Origin: Ekhidna lutea | GTDB taxonomy: Bacteria; Bacteroidota; Bacteroidia; Cytophagales; Cyclobacteriaceae | Assembly: GCF_900188325.1 (NCBI RefSeq) | Contig: NZ_FZPD01000002.1 | Location: 434,001-498,000, forward strand | Reading direction: 5' to 3' | DNA length: 64,000 nt | Translations under genes and position numbers: made by a program | The notes under the pieces: model-generated | Databases searched by the model: none | What the model was told of the DNA's origin: nothing | Seen by the model: only the letters and a program-made list of their open reading frames with translations | In this document: piece by piece, positions 41,821-50,900 of the stretch | Position numbering within the stretch: position 1 is the stretch's first letter | Layout: every line of letters begins with the position of its first letter

Positions 41821-42987
41821 ATGGATAAATTCTATCTAAAAAAAGTATTTCCAGAAGCGGAAAAAATCTTTGAATTTCAATTCAAGGAATTCGATCAGAT
41901 TAAAGATCAGTGTATCTATGTTTTTGATACCAACGTCTTGTTTGTTCCATTCCTAATTAGTAAGCAAGGTCTTAAGGATTACAAAAAGATTTTTAAAACT
42001 CTAAAGACAAAAAAGAGACTGTTCATCCCTTCACGAGTTGCTAGAGAATTTGCAAAAAACAGAGGCGAGAACATTAAATCAATATTCAGGAAACTTCATG
42101 AAGCAAGAGATAGAACTAATAAAGGTGGTTTTGATTTAAGCAGCCTCCCAATTTTTGATGAAGATGAGAGTTATAAGAGAATCAAACAGATCGAAAAAGA
42201 AGTGTCGATCCTCAAGGATGAGTACCGGGCCAAAATTGATGAATTAGCTGATCATATCAAGGCTTGGAATTGGAATGATCCAGTGAGCACTTTTTATCGT
42301 GAACTCTGGAACAAAGATATGATTATAGAGGTCAAAAAAGATGAAGCAGAACTGATTAAGGATTTAGAGTTTAGACAAAACTATCAGATTGCTCCAGGAT
42401 ACAAAGATTCAAAGAAAACTGACAATGGAATTGGTGATCTTATCATTTGGCAAACAATTCTGGAAATTGCTAAAGACAAGCAAAAAAATGTCGTATTCGT
42501 AACGAATGAAGAAAAAAGCGATTGGTTCTATTCTGAATTTAATACTACACTTTATCCGAAATTTGAGTTATTTGATAAATTTAGAAGATATACTGGAGGC
42601 CATTCTGTGAGTATTGTAAGTTTTGAGAAATTTCTAGTCTCTCAGAACGCTAGTGAAGAAACAGTAAAAGAAATTAAAGAACTTCGAGCTGAAAGTGGAT
42701 TCTATATTATTGACCGTGAGAAATTCATCTATGAGCTCCAAAGAAGTTTGAAAGTAGCTAAGGAAAAAGATGGCTTTGTCAGTTCCAGATTTTTTGTTGA
42801 AACTCTACTTGCTGACAAATTCTTTGATATTGGCAGTAGCTGGGAACTCTGTAACCGTTTAACTGAAGAAGGAATTATTGAACAATATTCACACGAAGAC
42901 CCAACTGGACTATATCCACCTGTAAGAGCAATTCGTTTTAGAACAGCTGAATCAGCCAAACAAAAGGAAAATGAAGCTGAAGAATAA
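41821..42987 (+). CDS. PIN-like-domain protein, probable nuclease
   Basis: A 388-residue cytoplasmic protein. The first ~270 residues fit a PIN-like fold (PIN_8-type): YVFDTNVLFVPFLI has the first acidic residue, IPSRVAREFAKNR the Glu, TDNGIGDLIIWQTIL the third acidic residue, and VVFVTNEEKSDWFY the fourth region. So the metal-binding set looks complete and the protein could cut RNA. A helical middle part (ESYKRIKQIEKEVSILKDEY) is inserted, and the last ~110 residues look like a small winged-helix-like tail. It stands alone, is AT-rich compared with its neighbours, and is flanked downstream by dispersed repeats, which suggests transfer. A defence role is possible but unproven. Confidence 0.75.
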   Translation: MDKFYLKKVFPEAEKIFEFQFKEFDQIKDQCIYVFDTNVLFVPFLISKQGLKDYKKIFKTLKTKKRLFIPSRVAREFAKNRGENIKSIFRKLHEARDRTNKGGFDLSSLPIFDEDESYKRIKQIEKEVSILKDEYRAKIDELADHIKAWNWNDPVSTFYRELWNKDMIIEVKKDEAELIKDLEFRQNYQIAPGYKDSKKTDNGIGDLIIWQTILEIAKDKQKNVVFVTNEEKSDWFYSEFNTTLYPKFELFDKFRRYTGGHSVSIVSFEKFLVSQNASEETVKEIKELRAESGFYIIDREKFIYELQRSLKVAKEKDGFVSSRFFVETLLADKFFDIGSSWELCNRLTEEGIIEQYSHEDPTGLYPPVRAIRFRTAESAKQKENEAEE

Positions 42988-43039
42988 AATTGAATACCTA
43001 CAGAGCCAACACCACCGCTCACATCTTCGGATCAAAAGA

Positions 43040-43140
43040 CTAGATGCTTCATGCCTCAGCCTGTCCGCAGAAGGCGGGCATGACACTGTCGCTAAAGCAC
43101 TATCTATAATCGGAGTGTCATTCTGAACAGAGTGAAGAAT
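43040..43140. repeat. Dispersed intergenic repeats (two types)
   Basis: GCCTGTCCGCAGAAGGCGGG (43058-43077 region) and GTCATTCTGAACAGAGTGAA (43113-43132) match two element types scattered in Bacteroidota genomes. They fill the gap between the PIN-like gene and the ispG stop. Confidence 0.65.
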
Positions 43141-45084
43141 CTAAGCCTCCACTCCTTCCGGCTCTACCCATTTACCATGTTCTTTGATCAAGTCTATTAG
43201 TTCGTCCAGTGCACGCTCGGATGGTACGCTTCGTTTCACCACTTCCTGACCCTTGTAGAGCGTGATCTTTCCCTTACCAGACCCAACATATCCAAAGTCC
43301 GCATCGGCCATCTCTCCAGGACCATTTACAATGCATCCCATGATCCCGATCTTCACACCTTTCAGGTGGTCAGTTCGTTTGCGAATCATCGCAGTGGTCT
43401 CCTGCAAATCAAAGAGCGTTCGTCCGCAAGATGGACAGGAGATATATTCCGTTTTAGTGATACGTGTACGAGCGGCCTGCAGGATTCCGAAAGCTGTATT
43501 GTTGTACAATCGTAAGGTGTCAACCGAAGGTTTAAAGTTCGGAGATAGCATAATCCCATCTCCAATTCCATCCACATACAAAGTGCCGGCATCCGTGGAA
43601 GCATAGATCATCAATTCGTCTTCGGTCAGCTCAGGGTAGACCTGTTTCAATACGACCGGAACCTGAATATTTCGGTTCATCAGCTCCACCACGAACCTTC
43701 GGATGCTTGCTGTGGCATGAGACTGCTCAGAATACAGTATAAGCACGGTATTAGTTGTTTTTTCTAGTAAACCAAAGATTGTTTGGTCGTAGTTATCGGC
43801 GTTAACTTCTATAAAGTTTAACTTCTCATGAAATGATTCAACCTTTTGTAAATCAGTGATTAAAGGGAATTTATTTCTTTGATCACTGCACGATTGCCAA
43901 CCCTCGTAATCCATGACCTCTTTCAGGCCATTCGGCAACATGAAATCTATCGGATTTGAACCGGAATAAATGTAATCTGCACCCAGGTCATTCATCCCCC
44001 ACTTGTCCAACTCCGGCAAATACGAGTGCCCGATTGCTTTCAAATCTTTGGGTTTTACCTCCTCAACTTTAGAGAAGTCCGCAATGACTCTTGGCACATT
44101 TTCATGTCCAAAGTTCAGTACTTCTTCGGTTGATCTTCGATGGTATTCAAACGGATGTATACTGTAATTTTCGATTGATTCGATTTTCGATTGATTCGAT
44201 TTTTTTGACAATCGGTCTACCATGATCTGTGCAACAGGTGCTTCCACTTCCGGCTCTTCCGTGAGGGAAACTCTTACTGTATCTCCCAACCCATCTTCCA
44301 GCAAGGTTCCTATCCCAACTGCTGATTTAATTCGGCCATCTTCCGCCTCTCCTGCTTCGGTCACCCCAAGGTGTAATGGGTATGGCTCCAGTCCTTCTTC
44401 GTCGAGCTTATTTACCAGCAAACGATATGCTTGTACCATCACCTGTGGGTTGCTACTTTTCATGGAGATCACCAGATCTTTGTAGTCCATCAACTCACAG
44501 ATGCGGATAAACTCCAACGCTGACTCCACCATCCCTAGTGGAGTATCTCCATAGCGACTCATGATCCGGTCTGAGAGTGAACCATGGTTGGTTCCGATTC
44601 GCATGGCAGTTCCATGCTTCTTGCAGATTTCAACCAGGGGAGAGAATTTATCTTCTATCCTTCTGATCTCATCAGCGTACGTCTGATCCGTATATTCAAT
44701 CTGCTCAAATTTTTTTTTGTCGGCATAGTTGCCCGGGTTCACCCGCACCTTCTCTACAATCGTAGCTGCAAGCTCCGCAGCATTTGGGGTGAAGTGGATA
44801 TCTGCAACCAATGGGACATTGCATCCTCGTTTGCGCAGCTCATTCTTGATGTTCTCCAGGTTTTGTGCCTCTTTAATGCTGGGAGCAGTAATTCGCACAT
44901 ACTCACAACCTGCCTCTACCATGCGAAGCGTTTGTTCCACTGACCCCATCGTGTCCATCGTGTCAATGGTGGTCATTGACTGCACCCGGATCGGGTTATT
45001 CCCTCCGAGTGGTATGTCACCAATGAACACTTCCCGTGTTTTTCGTCGGGAATATTCTGTGAGGCTATTGCAATAACTAATCAT
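43141..45084 (-). CDS. ispG: 4-hydroxy-3-methylbut-2-enyl-diphosphate synthase, three-domain type
   Basis: Catalyses the reductive ring opening of MEcPP to HMBPP in the MEP isoprenoid pathway. The TIM-barrel domain begins RRKTREVFIGDIPLGGNNPI then VQSMTTIDTMDT. The C-terminal domain holds the [4Fe-4S] ligands CPSC in SCPSCGRTLFDLQETT and the Cys in GIMGCIVNGPGEMADAD. About 270 residues are inserted between them (roughly 290-540), as in the plant and Bacteroidota type, giving 647 residues against about 370 in E. coli. I start at the ATG at 45084 (MISYCNSLTEYSRR), which is how relatives begin; an ATG seven codons upstream would overlap the toxin gene. Confidence 0.95.
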   Translation of the reverse strand: MISYCNSLTEYSRRKTREVFIGDIPLGGNNPIRVQSMTTIDTMDTMGSVEQTLRMVEAGCEYVRITAPSIKEAQNLENIKNELRKRGCNVPLVADIHFTPNAAELAATIVEKVRVNPGNYADKKKFEQIEYTDQTYADEIRRIEDKFSPLVEICKKHGTAMRIGTNHGSLSDRIMSRYGDTPLGMVESALEFIRICELMDYKDLVISMKSSNPQVMVQAYRLLVNKLDEEGLEPYPLHLGVTEAGEAEDGRIKSAVGIGTLLEDGLGDTVRVSLTEEPEVEAPVAQIMVDRLSKKSNQSKIESIENYSIHPFEYHRRSTEEVLNFGHENVPRVIADFSKVEEVKPKDLKAIGHSYLPELDKWGMNDLGADYIYSGSNPIDFMLPNGLKEVMDYEGWQSCSDQRNKFPLITDLQKVESFHEKLNFIEVNADNYDQTIFGLLEKTTNTVLILYSEQSHATASIRRFVVELMNRNIQVPVVLKQVYPELTEDELMIYASTDAGTLYVDGIGDGIMLSPNFKPSVDTLRLYNNTAFGILQAARTRITKTEYISCPSCGRTLFDLQETTAMIRKRTDHLKGVKIGIMGCIVNGPGEMADADFGYVGSGKGKITLYKGQEVVKRSVPSERALDELIDLIKEHGKWVEPEGVEA

Positions 45085-45094
45085 TCTTTGATTT

Positions 45095-45382
45095 TTAATA
45101 ATCATGATCAGACCTATTATCTATCAATCCAACAATGTAAATCACATTATCAATTAGGGTATAGATTATAGAAGTCTCCTTACTTAATACAGATTTTCTT
45201 AATGCTGGCATTTTCGGCGAAGCTATATGCATTTCGGGAAATCGACTCAGCAGCTTCAACCTATTTGAAAGACTGGATTTAAATCTATTCAAAACTATTT
45301 CTGACCAGTTGTCTTTCAGGTAATTTTCAATTTTTTCTAAGTCTTCAACAGCTTCAGGTGACCATCGAATTTTATAATCCAT
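45095..45382 (-). CDS. ParE/RelE-superfamily toxin
   Basis: A 95-residue protein of the ParE/RelE fold: MDYKIRWSPEAVEDLEKIEN and YLKDNWSEIVLNRFKSSLSN, then RLKLLSRFPEMHIASPKMP and a closing strand TSIIYTLIDNVIYIVGLIDN. These are the family's helix-hairpin and beta sheet; the RFPEM and LRKSVLSKE segments match ParE-like toxins more than ribosome-dependent RelE. The target could be gyrase or mRNA; the sequence does not decide. The antitoxin gene precedes it with an 11-base overlap. Confidence 0.85.
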   Translation of the reverse strand: MDYKIRWSPEAVEDLEKIENYLKDNWSEIVLNRFKSSLSNRLKLLSRFPEMHIASPKMPALRKSVLSKETSIIYTLIDNVIYIVGLIDNRSDHDY

Positions 45383-45590
45383 GCTTTTTTGCCACCTCTT
45401 CGTGAGACATTGATTTTCCTTCTATTATGCTTTTATACCCTTTTTGAATTCGCTTTTGTTGACTTTCTGACAGTCCATCCCACCAATCAGAAGTTTCACT
45501 TTTTCTTAACTGATCCAATAGTAATAGAACATCATCATCTGCCTGAAGTACCCACTCAGCTATCTCCTGTCTTTTTGTGTCCTTAATCAT
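45372..45590 (-). CDS. Antitoxin of the ParE-type pair
   Basis: A 72-residue protein with an acidic N-terminal helix (EIAEWVLQADDDVLLLLDQL) and a helical C-terminus (SQQKRIQKGYKSIIEGKSMS then HEEVAKKHG). This is the common antitoxin type paired with ParE/RelE toxins in Bacteroidota, in which the C-terminal half wraps the toxin. It overlaps the toxin gene by 11 bases and comes first, as antitoxins do. The operon sits between ispG and an SDR gene. Confidence 0.8.
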   Translation of the reverse strand: MIKDTKRQEIAEWVLQADDDVLLLLDQLRKSETSDWWDGLSESQQKRIQKGYKSIIEGKSMSHEEVAKKHGL

Positions 45591-45602
45591 ACCATTAAGT
45601 TA

Positions 45603-46316
45603 TTAAATATCTCCTAATTGAGGTCTGAGAACCACATCTTCAATCACACTACGTTCACTCAACCGATAACTCGTATAGATGGTTTCGGCGATATCTTCCG
45701 GTTTCATAAAACGTTCATCCGGAATATCCACTCCATCCCAGCTCGGTGTTCTCACCGCTCCCGCTAAAATGGATGTCACACGTACACCAAACTCTTTTAA
45801 CTCCTCCCTGATCGCTTGTGAGAAACCATAAAGTGCAAACTTGGATATAGAATACGATCCCCCATTTGGATAGGCTTTCAAGCTTGCAACTGAACAAAGG
45901 TTAAAAATATGTCCGCTTTTATTTTGCTTCATGGCCGGCACAATCGCACGCGTAAGATGGTACGCACTATACAAATTTGTGTCGATCATTTGCTCCAAGG
46001 CCCCATCAGCTTCTTCCAGTACTGGTCCTGGATTAAACACGCCCGTGTTATTAACCAGGATTTCTACCGGCTTAGCGATCATCTGCACAAACTCAACAAA
46101 GTCTTTAACACCTTCCTTTTTCGAAAGGTCAGCTTTAAAAGTATGTATGAGTGTTTTATGCTTTTCACTAATCTCACCTCGTAATGCGTCCAGATCACTC
46201 TCATTTCTTGAACAGGTTGCAACCGGCCACCCTTCTGACGCAAATCGATCGACCAAAGCTTTACCAATCCCCTTTGTTCCCCCTGTTATTACCACCAATC
46301 TCTCTGAATTATGCAT
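45603..46316 (-). CDS. Short-chain dehydrogenase/reductase
   Basis: A 237-residue NAD(P)-dependent oxidoreductase. The nucleotide-binding motif is VITGGTKGIGKALVDRF (TGxxxGIG). NNTGVF stands for the usual NNAG, with Thr for Ala. The active site is Ser in SVASLKAYPNGGSYSISKFA with Tyr and Lys of YxxxK. All catalytic residues are kept. The length suits classical SDRs. Substrate unknown. It is divergent from mlaE with a promoter-sized gap, and precedes the toxin-antitoxin pair on the same strand. Confidence 0.92.
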   Translation of the reverse strand: MHNSERLVVITGGTKGIGKALVDRFASEGWPVATCSRNESDLDALRGEISEKHKTLIHTFKADLSKKEGVKDFVEFVQMIAKPVEILVNNTGVFNPGPVLEEADGALEQMIDTNLYSAYHLTRAIVPAMKQNKSGHIFNLCSVASLKAYPNGGSYSISKFALYGFSQAIREELKEFGVRVTSILAGAVRTPSWDGVDIPDERFMKPEDIAETIYTSYRLSERSVIEDVVLRPQLGDI

Positions 46317-46324
46317 GATTCTTT

Positions 46325-46353
46325 TTTGATTATTCCTTAAGGTGTTATGTTTG
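46325..46353 (+). promoter_or_regulatory. Predicted promoter of the mlaE-mlaF operon
   Basis: TTTG at 46325-46328 and TATGTTTG at 46346-46353 (TAnnTTTG) are 17 bases apart. The -7 box covers an in-frame ATG at 46347, so translation must start further on, at 46386. Confidence 0.5.
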
Positions 46354-46385
46354 ACAAAGCTAACAATCTTAGCGTTCGCAACTTC

Positions 46386-47129
46386 ATGAAGAGTTTAGGG
46401 AAATTCATCATCTTTATAGGCCAGTTGTTCGTCAGGAGAGAATCCTTTAAGACGTATGCTGTCAGGACTGTAGACGAAAGCATAAAGGTTGGATACAACT
46501 CTGTATTCATTGTTGTAATTGTTTCTGCATTCATGGGAGCTGTTACCACTGTACAAACAGCATATAACCTCATTTCTCCATTAATTGCTGATCCGATCAT
46601 TGCGCTGGTGGTTCGTGATATGACGCTTCTGGAACTAGCTCCTACCATTACAGCAATTGTTTATGCGGGAAAGGTAGGATCAAACATTGCAGGAGAGCTC
46701 GGTACCATGAAAATAACGGAGCAAGTAGATGCACTAGAGGTGATGGGGATTAATGCTACCTCTTACCTGGTTTTGCCTAAAATCATTGGTTCTGTTCTCA
46801 TGTTTCCGATTTTGGTTATTCTGGCAGGGTTTGTCTCCATATATGGGGGATATCTAACAGCCCTGGTAACCGGAGTGATTTCAGGAACTGATTATATACT
46901 TGGTATCCAAATGACATTTATTCCTTTTGCAGTCACATTCGCTCTGATAAAAGCAGTAGTTTTTGGATTCCTTGTAGCGGCAATCAGTTCATACAAAGGA
47001 TACTTTACTACAGGTGGTGCACTTGAGGTTGGTCAGTCGAGTACGAATGCAGTAACCAGCAGTTGCATCGCTATTCTTGCCGCAGATTATCTTCTTGCGT
47101 ATTTACTAGCACCACTACTCACTCCATGA
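46386..47129 (+). CDS. mlaE: MlaE/YrbE-type lipid ABC transporter permease
   Basis: The permease of a phospholipid transporter that maintains outer-membrane lipid asymmetry. From the ATG at 46386 it is 247 residues starting MKSLGKFIIFIGQLFVRRES, which matches how relatives begin. The family core is clear: AFMGAVTTVQTAYNL, LELAPTITAIVYAGKVGSNI, AGELGTMKITEQVDALEVMG and YKGYFTTGGALEVGQSSTNA. Five or six membrane spans follow. It shares ATGA with the mlaF start. An in-frame ATG at 46347 lies inside the predicted promoter and is rejected as start. Confidence 0.9.
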   Translation: MKSLGKFIIFIGQLFVRRESFKTYAVRTVDESIKVGYNSVFIVVIVSAFMGAVTTVQTAYNLISPLIADPIIALVVRDMTLLELAPTITAIVYAGKVGSNIAGELGTMKITEQVDALEVMGINATSYLVLPKIIGSVLMFPILVILAGFVSIYGGYLTALVTGVISGTDYILGIQMTFIPFAVTFALIKAVVFGFLVAAISSYKGYFTTGGALEVGQSSTNAVTSSCIAILAADYLLAYLLAPLLTP

Positions 47130-47875
47130 TTACGGTAAATAACATATCAAAATCATTTGACGATAAGCAGGTGCTCTTCAATATCAACCTGGAGTTTGAA
47201 CCTGGCAAATCGAATATGATTATAGGTGCAAGCGGAACAGGAAAAAGTGTCCTTTTAAAATGCATCGTCGGGCTTATTAAACCGGACGAAGGGACCGTAG
47301 AGTTTAATGGCCGAAGTTTTGCAAACGCAAGTAAAGAACTACAGACAGAAGTGCGACGTGAAATGGGCATGCTTTTTCAGGGAGGTGCACTTTTTGACAG
47401 CTTAACTGTGGAACAAAATGTGATGTTCCCGCTGAATGTACTCACAAAGCAATCCGAAGAAGAAAAGCTGGAAAGGGTGAACTTCTGCCTTGAAAGAGTT
47501 GGCTTAGAGAATGTAAATCGTAAAATGCCTTCCGAGATTTCTGGTGGTATGAAAAAACGTGTTGGTATTGCTCGTGCTATTGTAACCAAACCCAACTACC
47601 TTTTTTGCGATGAACCTAACTCAGGACTCGATCCTCAAACATCGATTAAAATTGATAACCTGATTCAAGATATCACACAAGAATATGGAATTACAACTGT
47701 GGTAGTTTCTCACGATATGAATTCAGTACTTGAGATGGGCGATATTGTGAATTTCATGCATGAAGGGAAAATCCTCTGGACTGGACCGAGTAGTGAAATT
47801 GGAGATTCTGATGTACAAGAACTCAACGATTTTGTCTTCGCCGGTCGGCTAATGAAAATGGTGAAGGGGGTATAA
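47126..47875 (+). CDS. mlaF: MlaF-type ABC transporter ATPase
   Basis: The ATPase of the phospholipid transporter with the upstream permease. It is 249 residues from the ATG at 47126, overlapping mlaE by 4 bases. Motifs: Walker A GASGTGKS, signature ISGGMKKRVGIARAI, Walker B YLFCDEPNSGLDP, and the His-switch in VVSHDM. All are intact, and the C-terminal ELNDFVFAGRLMKM is as in MlaF. The MCE-domain subunit (MlaD), periplasmic MlaC and MlaB are not next to it; in this phylum the MCE gene is often encoded apart. Confidence 0.92.
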   Translation: MITVNNISKSFDDKQVLFNINLEFEPGKSNMIIGASGTGKSVLLKCIVGLIKPDEGTVEFNGRSFANASKELQTEVRREMGMLFQGGALFDSLTVEQNVMFPLNVLTKQSEEEKLERVNFCLERVGLENVNRKMPSEISGGMKKRVGIARAIVTKPNYLFCDEPNSGLDPQTSIKIDNLIQDITQEYGITTVVVSHDMNSVLEMGDIVNFMHEGKILWTGPSSEIGDSDVQELNDFVFAGRLMKMVKGV

Positions 47876-47982
47876 GACATTAAAATTCTTTTCCTCATTG
47901 TAACAATAATGTAAGGCTCTACGCTTTATTAATATCGGTAAGGTTACATTTAATCTACCTATATTTCTATTTTTGTACTACT

Positions 47983-50900
47983 ATGAGGCTAAATCTATCA
48001 CTCACCACAGCCCTCATACTTTCTGGAATATTGGCATTTGGCCAATGTAATTTGCTAAGCACTGATATCAGCAAAGATTTCAGTGCCAGCGGTGTATGCG
48101 CTCCTGTTGATGTTAATACGTTTCGGGTTGTCTATACGTTTAATGTTGCCCAAAATCCGTCTGACATACAAATCGAGTTTAGATGGAATGACCCTGGCAA
48201 TACCATTGAGACACTGAGCACAACCACAGCCAATTCAATCAATGTTTCTGGAGGAAATCGAATCTATGAGGCATTTGCTACCCCCTTTATGTACCCCGAT
48301 TCTGGCGATGAGTGCTTTTACGAAGCACAGGCGTTCATAATCGTTGCTGGAGATGTATGTGAAACGTCAGAAGAAAATCAGTTGATCCCTTCCTGGAACA
48401 TAGATACTGAGAATGGCGGAGAAATAGCATTTGATCCCGGACAGTATGACATTTGTGAGAATACACCATTGACCAATGTGGTGTTTGATGATGCCTCTAC
48501 TTTCAACTGTAACATCATCGATAACCCTGACAACCCAAACCAAATATCCAGGTGGACTCAATTTGTTTATGGCACGGATGGTGCTCCTGCGGTTGGAAGA
48601 ATAAGAGACTTAACCGTCAATGATGGCGGAACTGTGGTAGTAACGGATAATGCTGGAAACCTAAGCTCGCCACAAACCCGTGGTACGGGTGCTGTGACTG
48701 TTACAGCTGGTCATTTTGGCCCAGTTGAGGAAGTCCCATTTCCAGCCAATGGACCCATTCATTCAACCTTTCCAATATCTGCTCCTGCAAACCCTGCGAA
48801 TGTCATTGGGACAACTTTTGAGGTTACCCTATACAATTGGAACACCTGTAATCCCTTTAATGGTGACCAAACCGATCCAAACTATGAGGATGCAGTATCC
48901 GAAACGGTACTAATAGAAGTCATCCCACCTCCCGAACCGGATTACATCGCTCGACAAGGAGGTCCCGGAGGAGCTACACCAGCTGAATTTTGCATCAATT
49001 CTGACATATATTTTGATAATGAAACCCCTGGAGGATCATATACTTTTCAGTGGGAGTTTTATAATGGACCATCAGATACTGACCCGTTGTTAGGAACGTC
49101 CAATGCAACAAATCCCACTTTTTCATTTGGCTCAGGTGGTCAAAAGCTGGTCAGACTTATTGCAACCAATCCCAATGCGGATGGGGTTTGTGATGTGATC
49201 TATGATGACCTGGTGACCCTCTCTCCTGCTGCTGTTGCTGATTTCGCCTTTTATGATGCAGGTTTTACTACTACCATCAATCCGGATTTTTGTCAGACAG
49301 GAAGTGATGTATTTACAGTAGGATTCAGGGATAACACCGTCGACCAGGCGAATACTGAATTCAGGTATGAATTTTTTGACGAAGGAAATAACCTGATAGG
49401 AACAGAACCTGCAGATGGCTCTTATTTACCTGATCCGGTACCTGATTTTACCAGAACCTTTTCGACAGAGGAATACACAATCGTGCGATTGGAGGCTCGT
49501 AACACCTCCACCCTTTGTGGGAGTTTCAGTGAGGATACGGTCTTTGTTTATGGGGTGCCTCAACCTGAGTTCACTTCCAATGAAGTTTGTGCAGGCAACC
49601 GATCCTCCTTTTCTGGAATAGCTGATCCCTCAAGTCTTACTGTGCAAGTAAACAATGATGTCGTCAATTTATACGAATGGGATTTTAGCTATGATGGCTC
49701 CTTCAATGTCGAATTATCCCGAACAGATAGCACGCAGTTTGATTGGTATCTGGATGGAACCGATATCGCTAACGGAGTTGAGCCAGGGACTTCTGTTGCA
49801 GGGACATACACCGTGGCACTTCGTATGACTACTGAAAAAGGTAATTGCTCTACGGTTGTCACCGGGGACGTAGTTGTTCATCCAAATCCTGACGCTCAGG
49901 TTTCTCATGATGCCTCAAGTGATATATGTCCAGGTGAGGAAATTACGTTCACCAATGGCTCCAACAATCCATCCATTCCTACCAGCTATACCATTGAGAT
50001 AACACATTCCCCTTCGGGTTTCCTCCTTTCTTCCAGTCTTGTCTCACCAGATACTACGCTCACTTTTGATAACCCGGATGATACTACAAGAACCTTCCAG
50101 GTACAGTTGATTGCTGAATCAGATGAAGGATGTATTACTTCGAGTAATTATGAACCATTTCGTGTATCGCCAGACGAAGATGCCGGATTCACAGATCCGT
50201 CATACGATTTTTTCAACACCAACTGCTCTCCTTGGAACAGTACCATGGTTGTTGATCAGGAAACACAGGATCTATTCGCTGATTCGTATCGATGGACATT
50301 GCTTGATGATACTGGCATCATGAGTGGTTATCCGGTGATCAAAAATAGCAGTGAAGCCAACTTTAATCAACTTGATTATCAGATCATTAATACTTCTTCT
50401 GCCATTATGAATTACCGAATGGTGCTGGAGGCTGAAAAATCAGGCGTTTGCATAACCAATGATACGTTCAATATCCAGATTAGCCCACAGCCTGATGCCT
50501 CCTTTGTAGTGAATCGATCAGAAGATTGTGATGAAGTGAACTTAATACTAGAAGCCTCTCAAAAAGGATTATCCAACTATGATTGGTCTTTTAACCCGGC
50601 CCCTGACATTACTACCGGTACTGGAGATGAAATAATGGTAACCTATTTCAGAGAAGTAAATTCAGGCAATGACTTTAATGCTGAAATCACATTGACAACA
50701 ACTAACCTCGCTTCATGCAATAGTGATCCTGTTACAGAAATAGAGTTGATAGAAAAGCAACCTCCGGCAACCACTGCTGATTTTACCCTTTCAACAAACG
50801 ACCTGCAGCTACCCGATAATACGGTAACCATCACAAACAACAGCTCAACAGGAGCTGGCTATAGTTATCAATGGGATTTTGGTGATGGAACTTCATTTTC

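Noticed and set aside
43141-45084. ispG as a fusion with an unrelated protein
   Set aside because: The long middle insert is normal for the plant/Bacteroidota type of IspG.
46347-46385. ATG at 46347 as mlaE start
   Set aside because: It lies within a TAnnTTTG promoter box, and relatives begin at the residues encoded from 46386.
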